In this document: positions 44,277 to 52,727 of the stretch, in pieces
Layout of the letters: each line of letters begins with the position of its first letter
Position numbering within the stretch: position 1 is the stretch's first letter
DNA from: Thermohalobaculum sp039822785
Lineage (GTDB): Bacteria > Pseudomonadota > Alphaproteobacteria > Rhodobacterales > Rhodobacteraceae
Length of the DNA stretch: 64,000 bases
Direction of reading: 5' to 3'
NCBI GenBank assembly: GCA_039822785.1
Contig: JBCBMO010000003.1
Location: 248,001-312,000 of the forward strand
Made by a program: the position numbers and the translations under genes
Notes under the pieces: model-generated
Databases searched by the model: none
What the model was told of the DNA's origin: nothing
What the model saw: the letters and a program-made list of their open reading frames with translations, nothing else

Positions 44277-44834
44277 GTGAAGAGATCCGGCAAGCGCAAG
44301 GCATCGCAACGGGCGGCGGGCGCCAAGGCGAACGCTGGCACGGCGGCCAAGGATCAGGCCCAGGCCCACCCCAAGGCCGCCGCTCCGGCGGCGAAGGCGA
44401 AGGGCGGCATGGATCGCCGTGCACTGCTCGGATGGCTGCAGGTCGGCGGGGGGGCGGCGCTGCTCTTCGGTGGCGTGGGCTACTATGCGGTCTCCTCCAC
44501 CATGACCACGCTGTCGGAACAGGACCTCTCGCGCATCGGCAACGGCGTGCCGACGGTGGTGCAGATCCACGATCCCAATTGCCCCCAGTGCGCCGCCCTC
44601 CAGCGGGAGGCACGGGCCGCGATGGACGCGATGGATCCCGGCGCGCTCGATTACGTCGTCGCCAACATCAAGACCGCAGAGGGCGCGCGCTATGCCCGCC
44701 TGCACGGTGTCGGGCACGTGACCCTGCTTCTGGTCGATGGTCAGGGAGAGGTCGTGAACGTCCTGCAAGGGGTGCGCGGCCGTGCGGAGCTGACCCGGGC
44801 CTTCACCCGCCACGTCGCCGCGGCAGGCAGCTGA
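44277..44834 (+). CDS. membrane-anchored thioredoxin-like protein
   Basis: A 185-residue protein. Residues 1-47 are Lys/Ala-rich ('KRSGKRKASQRAAGAKANAG'), followed by a membrane helix (about 49-75, 'LLGWLQVGGGAALLFGGVGY') and a small thioredoxin-like domain with 'IHDPNCPQCAALQREA' (Cys102, Cys105). The cis-Pro position of thioredoxins seems to be missing ('GVGHVTLLLVDGQG'). The start is GTG 44277 with GGAGGG 7 bases upstream. It lies on the opposite strand inside the Anbu neighbourhood, divergent from Anbu and convergent with the transglutaminase gene (8-base gap). Its role is unknown. Confidence 0.8.
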   Translation: MKRSGKRKASQRAAGAKANAGTAAKDQAQAHPKAAAPAAKAKGGMDRRALLGWLQVGGGAALLFGGVGYYAVSSTMTTLSEQDLSRIGNGVPTVVQIHDPNCPQCAALQREARAAMDAMDPGALDYVVANIKTAEGARYARLHGVGHVTLLLVDGQGEVVNVLQGVRGRAELTRAFTRHVAAAGS

Positions 44835-44842
44835 CAAGGGCA

Positions 44843-45661
44843 TTAGCCCTGGGACTGTGACTGGCTCTGGCCGCCGGCCTTGATCGTCACCTCCACGTCG
44901 ATCTCTTCTTCGCTGCCCGGCAGCATCGTGCCGCGCAGCGGGGCGGCATCTGCCGCGTCGAAACCGGTGAGCAGGCGCAGATGGTCCAGCGCCGGGCAGA
45001 CCTCGTGGACGGGATCGAAACCGACCCAGCCGAGCCCCTCGAGGTAGGCTTCCGCCCAGGCATGGCTTTCATGCTCCGGCGCGTCGGGCACATGGACGTA
45101 GCCCACCACATAGCGGGCCGGCACGCCCAGATGGCGCGCGCAGGCGACGAAGAGATGCGCGAAGTCCTGGCACACGCCACCGCCCAGGGCGGCCGCCTGC
45201 TCTGCGGTGGTCGTGGCGTCCGTCACCCCGGCCTTGTAGTCGAGCGCCTCGTGCACTGCCGCGTTCAGCGCATGCATCCTGCCCAGCGGATCGTCGCCGC
45301 TCACGGTTTCCGACAGGGCCTGCACGGCCTCCCCCGGCTCTGTCAGTGGGGTGTGGCGCAGGTAGATCCCCGGCCGGAACGACCCCATGCGGCCCAGCAC
45401 ACCGGCCTGATCGCTGGTCTCGACCGTCCCTTCCGCGACGATGGAGACCTGCTCGCCGCTGCGTCTGGCGAACCACATCCCCTCGCCATTCCCGAGCGCC
45501 GTGCGCAGGAGCGGGGCCACCCGCTCGCCGTTCACGCTCACCGCCCAATCCAAGACCCGCTGCTGGACGGTGTCATAGGCATAGAGGCGCAGGCGCAGGG
45601 CGAGATCCCGCGCCGCGGGCTCGTAGCGATAGGTCGTCTCGTGGCGGATCGATAGCAGCAT
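44843..45661 (-). CDS. transglutaminase-like cysteine protease (Anbu neighbourhood)
   Basis: A 272-residue protein with an N-terminal bacterial transglutaminase-associated region ('ETTYRYEPAARDLALRLRLY') and a transglutaminase-like core. The catalytic triad is legible: Cys164 in 'GGGVCQDFAHLFVACARHLG', His200 in 'ESHAWAEAYLEG' and Asp216 in 'GFDPVHEVC'. These enzymes are usually proteases or amidases rather than cross-linkers. The C-terminus is an odd Gln/Ser repeat ('GGQSQSQSQG'). It is next to the alpha-E gene (17-base gap) on the same strand, its regular partner. Confidence 0.9.
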   Translation of the reverse strand: MLLSIRHETTYRYEPAARDLALRLRLYAYDTVQQRVLDWAVSVNGERVAPLLRTALGNGEGMWFARRSGEQVSIVAEGTVETSDQAGVLGRMGSFRPGIYLRHTPLTEPGEAVQALSETVSGDDPLGRMHALNAAVHEALDYKAGVTDATTTAEQAAALGGGVCQDFAHLFVACARHLGVPARYVVGYVHVPDAPEHESHAWAEAYLEGLGWVGFDPVHEVCPALDHLRLLTGFDAADAAPLRGTMLPGSEEEIDVEVTIKAGGQSQSQSQG

Positions 45662-45678
45662 CGGCCCCTCCCGCGGGC

Positions 45679-46608
45679 TCAGAAGTGATAGGCGCGGTAG
45701 ATCTCAGAGTTGAGCCTGCGCGTATGGCCGACCGCATGGCTGATGAAGTCGTGCAGACCGGCCTGGAACACCTCCCCCATCTCCGCATCGCCAAGGCGGG
45801 CGATCATCTCGGAGGCGGTGGCATGACAGCGGTGCCGCTCGCCGTAACCCCGTGCCAGCCGGTCGAGGCAATCGCCTATCTGATCGTAGCAAAAGGCGAT
45901 CGAGCGCGGGAAGCCGCGGTTCAGGATCATGAAATCGGCGATCTTCCAGGGGCTATAGTCGCCGCGGTAGACATGGTGGAAGGCCCGCATGGCCGAGGTC
46001 GCATGCAGCACCGAGGTCCATTGGTGGTGGTCGCGCCCGCCGCCGACGACCTCGGTCTCGGGCAGCAGGACCCAGTACTTCACGTCGAGCAGGCGCAGGG
46101 TCATGTCGGCCCGCTCCACATGCGCGCCGAGCGTCAGGAAGTCGTAGCGGTCATGGCGCAGCATGGAGGTCATGGTGGCGCCGCGGAAGTTCGCCGCGCG
46201 CCCCTTCACCCAGTCCAGGATCGCCGGCAGGTCGCGCTGCACGCTCGCGGTATCCACCTCCTCCAGCCGGCGCCAACCGTCGTTCAGGCTCTCCCACATC
46301 TCGCGCGTCAGCGCGGTGCGCACCGCCCGCGCATTGGCCCGCGCCGAGGCGAGGCAGGAGCGGATCGAGGAGGGGTTCTCGGAGTCCAAGATGAGCGTGC
46401 GGATGATCGCCGTGTCGCTGATGACCGCCTCGTCCTCGAAGTACTCCGCCGAGCCGGAGGCATTGGCGACCGAGCGCCATTCGCGGTCGCTGTAGTTGCC
46501 GGGCAGCATGGCCATGCGGTGGCCCATCTCGATCAGTCGCGCGGTGCACTCGGCCCGCTCCATGTAGCGGCCCGTCCAGTACAGGCTCTCGGCGTTCCGG
46601 CTCAGCAC
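45679..46608 (-). CDS. alpha-E domain protein
   Basis: A 309-residue, all-helical protein of the alpha-E family. The N-terminus 'VLSRNAESLYWTGRYMERAE' is nearly invariant in the family, and 'NARAVRTALTREMWESLNDG' and 'FMILNRGFPRSIAFCYDQIG' are further hallmarks. The biochemical function is unproven; the family always accompanies circularly permuted ATP-grasp and transglutaminase-like proteins. The start is GTG 46608 with AGAGGAAG about 8 bases upstream. The open frame runs much further upstream but has no family similarity there. Confidence 0.9.
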   Translation of the reverse strand: MLSRNAESLYWTGRYMERAECTARLIEMGHRMAMLPGNYSDREWRSVANASGSAEYFEDEAVISDTAIIRTLILDSENPSSIRSCLASARANARAVRTALTREMWESLNDGWRRLEEVDTASVQRDLPAILDWVKGRAANFRGATMTSMLRHDRYDFLTLGAHVERADMTLRLLDVKYWVLLPETEVVGGGRDHHQWTSVLHATSAMRAFHHVYRGDYSPWKIADFMILNRGFPRSIAFCYDQIGDCLDRLARGYGERHRCHATASEMIARLGDAEMGEVFQAGLHDFISHAVGHTRRLNSEIYRAYHF

Positions 46609-46722
46609 GTCGATCTTCCTCTCTCGCCGCCGTCTTGGCTTTGCGATTGATGCCTGGGCGCGTGGGCGTAGTCTTTCCCGGCAGTGTGGTGCAGCGCAAG
46701 CACCGCAGCGGGGGGAGCACGA

Positions 46723-47397
46723 ATGGCCGCGCCTGGGGCACTTGTCTTCGGCATCGTGATCGTGGGGATGATCGTCGGGGTCCTGATCGCGGGGATCGTC
46801 ATCGGCGTCGTGGTGGCGGGGATTGCCGGCACGGATGCGGTCCGGGCGCTGGAGGGCCGCCTTGTCGAGGAGCCTCGCTTCATCACCTATGTCGACGGGC
46901 ACGATCCGTGCGACCGCGCCGATCTGGAAAGGCTGGGCATGACGCCGCCGGACACGCCGGCGGATCGGCTGATCCACACCACTGGCGACGGGGTTTGGTA
47001 CTGCGGCGGTGGAAGCTGCACCTTGCAGATCACCTTCACCGCGCCCGATGCGCCGGACGTCCCTTTCGCTGAGCTGTCGGCGGGGGCGTGTACCCTGCGT
47101 ACGACCGCCGGTCTGGCGCGACGGGATCACACGTCCTTCGTCGGCCATATCGAGACCGACAGGCCGACGCTGCGCAGCCTCGGGGTATCCCTCCCGGTCG
47201 GGCGCAATACCTTCGCGGTCTTCGATCAGGCGAGCGCGCGGGGCGACGTCTTCTACACAACCCGCGACGGCAAGGGCGACGCGGCGGTCTTGGGGATCGG
47301 GGTCCTCTATGACGCGCCGCTGAGCGACGACACGCTGACGCTGCGCGGGGTGGAGGTGCCGGTCACCTACGGCCCGCCGACGCGACAGACCGAGTAG
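46723..47397 (+). CDS. single-pass exported protein of unknown function
   Basis: A 224-residue protein I do not recognise. Residues 6-33 are a very hydrophobic Val/Ile/Gly helix ('LVFGIVIVGMIVGVLIAGIV'), then a predicted external domain with four Cys ('DPCDRADLERLG', 'WYCGGGSCTLQITF', 'GACTLRTTAG'), which could form two disulphides. ATG 46723 is preceded by GGGGGGAG. It lies on the plus strand between the alpha-E and ATP-grasp genes, interrupting an otherwise minus-strand Anbu neighbourhood. Confidence 0.7.
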   Translation: MAAPGALVFGIVIVGMIVGVLIAGIVIGVVVAGIAGTDAVRALEGRLVEEPRFITYVDGHDPCDRADLERLGMTPPDTPADRLIHTTGDGVWYCGGGSCTLQITFTAPDAPDVPFAELSAGACTLRTTAGLARRDHTSFVGHIETDRPTLRSLGVSLPVGRNTFAVFDQASARGDVFYTTRDGKGDAAVLGIGVLYDAPLSDDTLTLRGVEVPVTYGPPTRQTE

Positions 47398-47398
47398 C

Positions 47399-47620
47399 TC
47401 AGGAGCCTTCGCGCTCGAAGGCGGTCCAATCCGCTTCGCTCATCGCGCAGCGGTCGCTGGGGTCATGCCAGGCGCCGCCCGCGTCCAGGCAGGCATCGAT
47501 GGTGTTGAACTTCGCCACCGCCTGCCAGCCGGCCATCCCGACGACCAGGAAGATCGCCAGGACCACGCCCGTCACGATCCGCGCGGTGCCCGAGCTGACG
47601 GGGCGGCGCCGCTTGCTCAT
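47399..47620 (-). CDS. small single-pass membrane protein, coupled to the ATP-grasp gene
   Basis: A 73-residue protein with a basic start ('MSKRRRPVSSG'), one membrane helix ('IVTGVVLAIFLVVGMAGWQA') and a short outside tail with two Cys ('IDACLDAGGAWHDPSDRCAM'). The ATG overlaps the stop of the ATP-grasp gene (ATGA), a strong sign of co-translation. I do not recognise the family. The tail pattern (C-x-DAGGAW..-C) is reminiscent of small Cys-paired periplasmic domains in alphaproteobacterial hypothetical proteins. Confidence 0.75.
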   Translation of the reverse strand: MSKRRRPVSSGTARIVTGVVLAIFLVVGMAGWQAVAKFNTIDACLDAGGAWHDPSDRCAMSEADWTAFEREGS

Positions 47621-49026
47621 TCGGTCAGAACCCAGGTGTCCTTGACCCCGCCGCCCTGGGAGGAGTTGACGACCAGCGACCCCTCCTTGAGCGCGACCCG
47701 GGTCAGGCCGCCCGGCACCAGCCGCATGGATTTGCCGACCAGGCAGAAGGGGCGGAAATCGACGTGCCGCTGGCCGATGCCATCCCGCGCCAGCGTGGGC
47801 GTCGAGGAAAGGTCCAGCGTGGGCTGGGCGATGAACAGATCCGGATCGGCCTGCACCCGCTTGGCATAGGCCTCGCACTGTTCGGCCGTCGACTTCGGTC
47901 CGATCAGCATGCCGTAGCCGCCAGAGCCATGGGTCTCCTTCACCACGAGATCCGCGATATTGTCCATGACATGCTTATAATCCGCCGCGATGCCGCAGCG
48001 GTAGGTGGGCACGTTCTCCAGCACCGCCACCTCGCCCAGGTAGAAGCGGATCATGTCGGGCACATAGGCGTAGATCGCTTTGTCGTCCGCCACGCCGGCG
48101 CCCGGCGCGGAGCAGAGCGTAACGCCGCCCGCGCGGTAGACGTTGAACAGCCCCGGCACCCCCAGCGCGCTGTCGGGGCGAAAGGCGAGGGGATCGATGA
48201 AATCGTCGTCGATGCGTCGATAGATGACATCGACCCGCTGTGGCCCGCGCGTGGTCCGCATCCAGCAGAGCCCGTCGTCCACGAACAGATCCTTGGGCTC
48301 GACCAGTTCGACGCCCATCAGATCGGCCAGGAAGGAGTGCTCGTAGTAGGCCGAGTTGAATGGTCCCGGCGTCAGCACCACCACCGTGGGGGCGTTCGAT
48401 TTACAGGCGGGCGGCGCCACCTCCTCCAGCGTCGCGCGCAGATCGTCGGGGTAGCGGTCCACCGGCTCCACCGCCCCGCCGGAGAAGAGGTCGGGGAACA
48501 TGCGCATCATGATCTCCCGGTTCTCCAGCATGTAGGAGACGCCCGAGGGGGTGCGGCAGTTGTCCTCGAGCACCAGGAAATCGCTCTCGCCCGTGCGCAC
48601 GATGTCGATGCCGACGATGTGGGAGTAGACGCGCCCCGGCGGCTCGACGCCCACCATGGCCGGCTGGAAGGCCTCGTTGTTGTAGACCAGCCCCTCCGGC
48701 ACGATCCCGGCCCGCAGGATCTCGCCGCGGTGATAGACATCGTAGAGAAAGGCGTTGAGGGCCCGCGCCCGCTGGCGGATGCCCCGATCCAGACGCCGCC
48801 ACTCCGCCGCCGCGAAGACCCGGGGGATCAGGTCGAAGGGGATCAACCGCTCCGGGTCGCCGCCCTCGCCGTAGACCGCGAAGGTGATGCCGATGCGCCG
48901 GAAGATCGCCTCGGCCTCCGCCGAGCGCTGGCGCAGGGTGTCGATGCCCGCGCGGTCGATCCAGGCGGATACCCGCTCATAGGCCGGACGGATCGAGCCG
49001 TCGTTGCGGGTCATTTCATCGAACAT
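47617..49026 (-). CDS. circularly permuted ATP-grasp type 2 protein
   Basis: A 469-residue ligase-like protein. 'VLEDNCRTPSGVSYMLENRE', 'TPGPFNSAYYEHSFLADLMG', 'VDVIYRRIDDDFIDPLAFRP' and the ATP-binding 'VVKETHGSGGYGMLIGP' are the signatures of the circularly permuted ATP-grasp family, believed to join amino acids or peptides by amide bonds. It is the fourth component of the Anbu neighbourhood. The ATG at 49026 has GGGAG upstream. Its stop overlaps the small membrane-protein gene. Upstream of it lies a pair of 8-base direct repeats (49075-49094). Confidence 0.92.
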   Translation of the reverse strand: MFDEMTRNDGSIRPAYERVSAWIDRAGIDTLRQRSAEAEAIFRRIGITFAVYGEGGDPERLIPFDLIPRVFAAAEWRRLDRGIRQRARALNAFLYDVYHRGEILRAGIVPEGLVYNNEAFQPAMVGVEPPGRVYSHIVGIDIVRTGESDFLVLEDNCRTPSGVSYMLENREIMMRMFPDLFSGGAVEPVDRYPDDLRATLEEVAPPACKSNAPTVVVLTPGPFNSAYYEHSFLADLMGVELVEPKDLFVDDGLCWMRTTRGPQRVDVIYRRIDDDFIDPLAFRPDSALGVPGLFNVYRAGGVTLCSAPGAGVADDKAIYAYVPDMIRFYLGEVAVLENVPTYRCGIAADYKHVMDNIADLVVKETHGSGGYGMLIGPKSTAEQCEAYAKRVQADPDLFIAQPTLDLSSTPTLARDGIGQRHVDFRPFCLVGKSMRLVPGGLTRVALKEGSLVVNSSQGGGVKDTWVLTE

Positions 49027-49074
49027 GGCCGCTCCCGTGCCCGACTCTGGCATTCGCTGGAGTGAATTAGGCGT

Positions 49075-49094
49075 CTAACGAGTACCCTAACGAG
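49075..49094. promoter_or_regulatory. direct repeat CTAACGAG upstream of the ATP-grasp gene
   Basis: Two exact copies of CTAACGAG (49075-49082 and 49087-49094) are spaced 12 bases start to start, about 50-70 bases before the ATP-grasp start codon at 49026. The arrangement is operator-like. The rest of the 49054-49318 intergenic stretch shows no gene. Confidence 0.35.
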
Positions 49095-49318
49095 CCATTG
49101 ATGCGGCGCAACTATCCGGGGTGCGGCGCGTGGGCCTGCGACGCGATTTCCCGCTGCCCCGATTTGTGAACGGCTAAGCGGGGCACTGTCCGCGCGGCGC
49201 AACGTCCTTGCCCCGCCGGACCGGACGCAGCGCGTGATCTCTTTTCGGCCCGGCGGATTTCTGCGACCCCTCCGTTCAGCGTGCAGTCTGGGGTGCAGTT
49301 TCGGGGGAAGGTCGGGCG

Positions 49319-49693
49319 ATGGGCAATGCAGCGATGGTGCTGGGCGTGATCGGCGGGGTGGTCGGCATGGTCGTCGGCTTCTTCGGCTATGGTTTCGGCG
49401 AGCTCTGGGCGTGGTTCTCGGCCATGCTCTCCGACGTCTCGCCCGAGGCCGCGGCCCGGGTCGCCCCGGAAGACGACCCGATCGTCACCAAGCTCATCAG
49501 CCTGTTCGCGCCCATCGCGGGGATCGCCGGCGGCGCCATGGTGCACAGCCAAAAGATCCTGGGGGCAGCGCTGCTGGGCGGATCTGCGGTGGGCATGTTC
49601 CACGGCTTCGGGTTCGGCGTTTTTACGATGTTCCCGATCGCCATGTGCGGGTTAGCGGCGCTCTTCGCCCTGCTCGCGAGGGGCGATCGTTGA
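49319..49693 (+). CDS. small Gly-rich membrane protein
   Basis: A 124-residue protein with about three membrane segments ('MVLGVIGGVVGMVVGFFGYG', 'IAGIAGGAMVHSQKILGAAL', 'MFPIAMCGLAALFALLA'). I do not recognise the family. ATG 49319 follows GGGGGAAGG at a normal distance. The gene's last 42 bases overlap a possible small gene on the other strand (49652-49840). Confidence 0.7.
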   Translation: MGNAAMVLGVIGGVVGMVVGFFGYGFGELWAWFSAMLSDVSPEAAARVAPEDDPIVTKLISLFAPIAGIAGGAMVHSQKILGAALLGGSAVGMFHGFGFGVFTMFPIAMCGLAALFALLARGDR

Positions 49694-49840
49694 ACGCTCC
49701 CACGCGGGGTCGGCATAGCCAACCTCTTCGACCTCGCCCCGGTCGAGCGCGGGCAGCGCCGCGAGCACAGCAATCGTGGCCAGGGCCACCGCGGCCAAAA
49801 TCGCCCGCTCCGGGTAGGCCGTCACCAGCCTCTTGAACAC
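49652..49840 (-). CDS. possible small single-pass membrane protein
   Basis: A 62-residue frame with one membrane helix ('RAILAAVALATIAVLAALPA') followed by an acidic/basic tail. The GTG at 49840 (reverse) has GAGGG about 8 bases upstream. It overlaps the end of the gene at 49319-49693 on the opposite strand. Length, helix and ribosome site support it, but its small size means it may be chance. Confidence 0.45.
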   Translation of the reverse strand: MFKRLVTAYPERAILAAVALATIAVLAALPALDRGEVEEVGYADPAWERSTIAPREQGEERR

Positions 49841-49972
49841 TTCGACACCCTCGAAAAACCAACACCACGCACACCCTGAAAAGGAACAGGGAGTCGGTGG
49901 CGAAAGGACGGCGGATTCCGGGGTATTCTTCGCGACCCGCCTTACCGAAACGTAAGGCAGTGATAGGGTTTC

Positions 49973-51232
49973 TCAGGGTAATTCGCCGCGCATCATGGCC
50001 GGCGTCTGTCCGGACAGGCCCGTCGCCTCGCGCATGAAGAAGCGCGTCGCGGGCGGGCAGCGATCGACGAGGCCTAGGCCCAGGCCGCGCACCGCACGGG
50101 CCAGCGGATTGGCGTTGGAGAAGAGGCGGTTGAGCGCGTCCATGCCGAGCGCGAAGGAGACATTGTCGAACCGCCGCCATCGCTCGTAGTCCTGCAGGAG
50201 GGCAGGCTCGCCTAGATCGCGCCCGGCGCGGGCACCCTCGGTCAGCACCTCGGTCAGCGCCGCCACATCGCGCAGGCCCAGGTTGAACCCCTGCCCGGCG
50301 ATCGGATGGACGCCATGCGCCGCGTCGCCCACCAGCACCACACGCGGCCCGGCGTAGCTGTCGGCAAGGCTGAGGTCGAGCGGGTGAGACCGGCGCGGCC
50401 CCGCAAGGGCGATCTTGCCGAGCCCTGTACTGAGCCCTGCGCCGATCCGGGCCTGCAACGCCTTCGTGTAGGCGGCGTCGTCCAGGCGCATCAGCGCCTC
50501 CGCCGCCCGCGTCCGCTCCGACCAGACCAGGCTGGAGCGGTGGCCGCCCGGCAGCGGCAGCACCGCAAAGGGGCCGCCGGGAAAGAAGCTCTGACGGGCC
50601 ACGCCCTCATGGTCGCCCTTATGCTCGATGGAGGCGACGAGGCCGACCTGATCGTACCGCAGCACCTGCCGCCCGATCCCGGCCATGGCGCCGAGCGGTG
50701 AGCGTCGGCCGTCCGCCCCCACCGCCAGCGGCGCCGCGATGACCTGGCCATCGGACAGGGTGAGCCGCGCGGCCGGCCCCTCCAGATCCGCCGCCACGAC
50801 CTCGGCCGGGGCGCGATGGGTGATCCCCTCCTCCGCCGCCACGGCCTCCAGCAGGGCGCGGCGCAGGAAGCGATCCTCCAGGATCCAACCCACGCGGCCC
50901 TCGTCGCTTGCCCGCGGGTCGAAGTGCAGGGCGGCACCGGGATAGGCGCCTGGCTGGCCCTCGCTGACCCTGATATCCGCGATGGGTTGGGCGAGCGGCT
51001 CGAGCTCGGACCACAGCCCCAACGCCGCCAGCACCCGCGAGGACCCCAGCGCCACCGCATAGGCCCGGCCGTCGAAGGCGGGATCGCGGCGCACCGGCTC
51101 GGCCAGACGGTCGACCAGCACCACCCGAAGGCCGAGGCGCGCTAGCGCCAGCGCTAGTGCCGGCCCCACAAGGCCCCCGCCCACGATGGCGATATCGGTT
51201 TGCGGCGGCGGTTCTGTCTCGGGGGGCGTCAT
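49973..51232 (-). CDS. UbiH/UbiF/COQ6-family FAD-dependent hydroxylase
   Basis: A 419-residue flavin monooxygenase of ubiquinone synthesis. The FAD-binding 'DIAIVGGGLVGPALALALAR' (residues 13-32), the 'FDGRAYAVALGSSRVLAALG' region, and the second FAD motif 'RVVLVGDAAHGVHPIAGQGF' with 'NLGLRDVAALTEVL' are diagnostic. Which ring position it hydroxylates cannot be told. ATG 51232 begins a short disordered leader ('MTPPETEPPPQTD'). About 130 gene-free bases separate it from the amidase on the other strand. Confidence 0.93.
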   Translation of the reverse strand: MTPPETEPPPQTDIAIVGGGLVGPALALALARLGLRVVLVDRLAEPVRRDPAFDGRAYAVALGSSRVLAALGLWSELEPLAQPIADIRVSEGQPGAYPGAALHFDPRASDEGRVGWILEDRFLRRALLEAVAAEEGITHRAPAEVVAADLEGPAARLTLSDGQVIAAPLAVGADGRRSPLGAMAGIGRQVLRYDQVGLVASIEHKGDHEGVARQSFFPGGPFAVLPLPGGHRSSLVWSERTRAAEALMRLDDAAYTKALQARIGAGLSTGLGKIALAGPRRSHPLDLSLADSYAGPRVVLVGDAAHGVHPIAGQGFNLGLRDVAALTEVLTEGARAGRDLGEPALLQDYERWRRFDNVSFALGMDALNRLFSNANPLARAVRGLGLGLVDRCPPATRFFMREATGLSGQTPAMMRGELP

Positions 51233-51362
51233 GGCTTTGACTTATGGCGCCACCCTGTCGAATGTCCACGCAGGCGGCGGGCCATCACGTCGCAGCGCGC
51301 GGTCGCCTGGCCGCACCGGGACGACGACTGGACGACGACGGGGATTGAGGGGCGAGCCGATC

Positions 51363-52727
51363 ATGGATGCCACTGCCGATGCCGCACGGGGCTGGAGCGC
51401 TGCAGATCAGGGCCGCGCCATCGCCGCCGGCAGGCTCGATCCCGTGGCTCTGTTCGAGGCCTACCTCGACGCGATCATCGCGCATCCTGCTGCCGGCCTG
51501 ATCTATGCCCGCCTCACCCCCGACCGTGGGCGGGCGGAGGCGGAGGCGGCGCGCACCCGGGCGCTGGACGGCCGCACCCTGGGCCCCCTCGACGGGGTGC
51601 CTGTGAGCTGGAAGGACCTGTTCGACACCGCGGGCGTCGCGACGGAGTCCGGATCGCGGCTGCTGGCCGGCCGCACGCCCGCGGCGGATGCGGCGGTGCT
51701 CGCGCAGGCGACCGCGGCGGGCTCCGTCTGCCTTGGCAAGACGCATCTCTCGGAACTCGCCTTCTCGGGCCTCGGCGTGAACCCGATGACGGCGACGCCA
51801 CCCAACCGCCACGGCGCGGCGCTGGTGCCGGGGGGCTCCTCCTCCGGCGCCGCGGCAAGCCTGGCTTTCGGCCTCGCGCCCCTGGCCATGGGGTCGGACA
51901 CGGGCGGCTCGGTGCGGATCCCCGCGGCCTGGAACGATCTGGTGGGCCTAAAGACCACCGCCGGGCTCTTGCCGCTGACCGGCTGTGTCCCGCTCGCCCC
52001 CTCCCTCGACACCGTCGGCCCGCTGGCCCGCAGCGTGGAGGATACGGCGCTCGCCCTCGGCCTGTTGTCGGGCAAGGCCGCGCCCGTGCTCGGCGAGGGT
52101 GACCCTGCCTCCCTGACCCTCCACGTCTCCGAAACCCTGGGCTTCGATGGGATCGAGGACGGGATCGCCGCGGGTATCGAGGGGGCGCTGACCCGCCTCT
52201 CCGCCGCCGGCGCCACCGTCACCCGCGGCCCCTTCACGGCCTTCGCCGAGGCGTTGGAGATCGCCGCCGCCCTTTCGCCCGTCGTGACGGTGGAGGGTTG
52301 GCAATGCTGGGGCGAGACGATCGAGGCCCATCCGGACACGCTCTACCCCATGATCGAGGCGCGCTTCCGCCAGGGCGCCAAGGTCAGTGCGGAGAACCAC
52401 GCCGAAGCCCTCACACGCCTCAAGGCTGTCCGCGACCGGGCGGTGGGGGAGATGGGCGATCGTGGCCTGATCGTGATGCCGACGGTGCCCTTCGCGCCGC
52501 CGCGGCTGACGGCGCTCCTAACCGACGAGAGCTACTACATCAGCCGCAATCTCCGCGCCCTCGGCAACACGCGGGTCGTCAACCTGCTGGGCCTCAGCGC
52601 GATCACCATCCCCACCGGCACGCCCCACGCGGGCCTTATGCTGATCGGCCCACCCCTGGCCGAGGCCACTCTCCTACGCGCCGGCCACGCCGTCGAAAGC
52701 GCCCTGGGCAGCGGCGCTATCGCCTGA
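51363..52727 (+). CDS. amidase signature family hydrolase
   Basis: A 454-residue amide hydrolase. The Ser-cisSer-Lys triad is visible: Lys84 in 'PVSWKDLFDTAGV', the Ser cluster 159-161 in 'PGGSSSGAAAS' and the nucleophile Ser183 in 'GSDTGGSVRIPAAW'. 'TVGPLARSVEDTALAL' follows as usual. It lacks the Gly-rich region and partner genes of GatA, so it is not the tRNA amidotransferase. ATG 51363 is the best start although the frame is open to 51186. The 3' end overlaps the converging membrane-protein gene by 11 bases. The substrate is unknown. Confidence 0.9.
   Translation: MDATADAARGWSAADQGRAIAAGRLDPVALFEAYLDAIIAHPAAGLIYARLTPDRGRAEAEAARTRALDGRTLGPLDGVPVSWKDLFDTAGVATESGSRLLAGRTPAADAAVLAQATAAGSVCLGKTHLSELAFSGLGVNPMTATPPNRHGAALVPGGSSSGAAASLAFGLAPLAMGSDTGGSVRIPAAWNDLVGLKTTAGLLPLTGCVPLAPSLDTVGPLARSVEDTALALGLLSGKAAPVLGEGDPASLTLHVSETLGFDGIEDGIAAGIEGALTRLSAAGATVTRGPFTAFAEALEIAAALSPVVTVEGWQCWGETIEAHPDTLYPMIEARFRQGAKVSAENHAEALTRLKAVRDRAVGEMGDRGLIVMPTVPFAPPRLTALLTDESYYISRNLRALGNTRVVNLLGLSAITIPTGTPHAGLMLIGPPLAEATLLRAGHAVESALGSGAIA

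Noticed and set aside
49054..49318. tRNA or small gene in the gap before the Gly-rich membrane protein
   Set aside because: No cloverleaf-like pairing and no frame with a ribosome site was found.
51363..52727. GatA (glutamyl-tRNA amidotransferase subunit A)
   Set aside because: The amidase signature is present, but gatB/gatC are not nearby and the surrounding motifs are of a general amidase.
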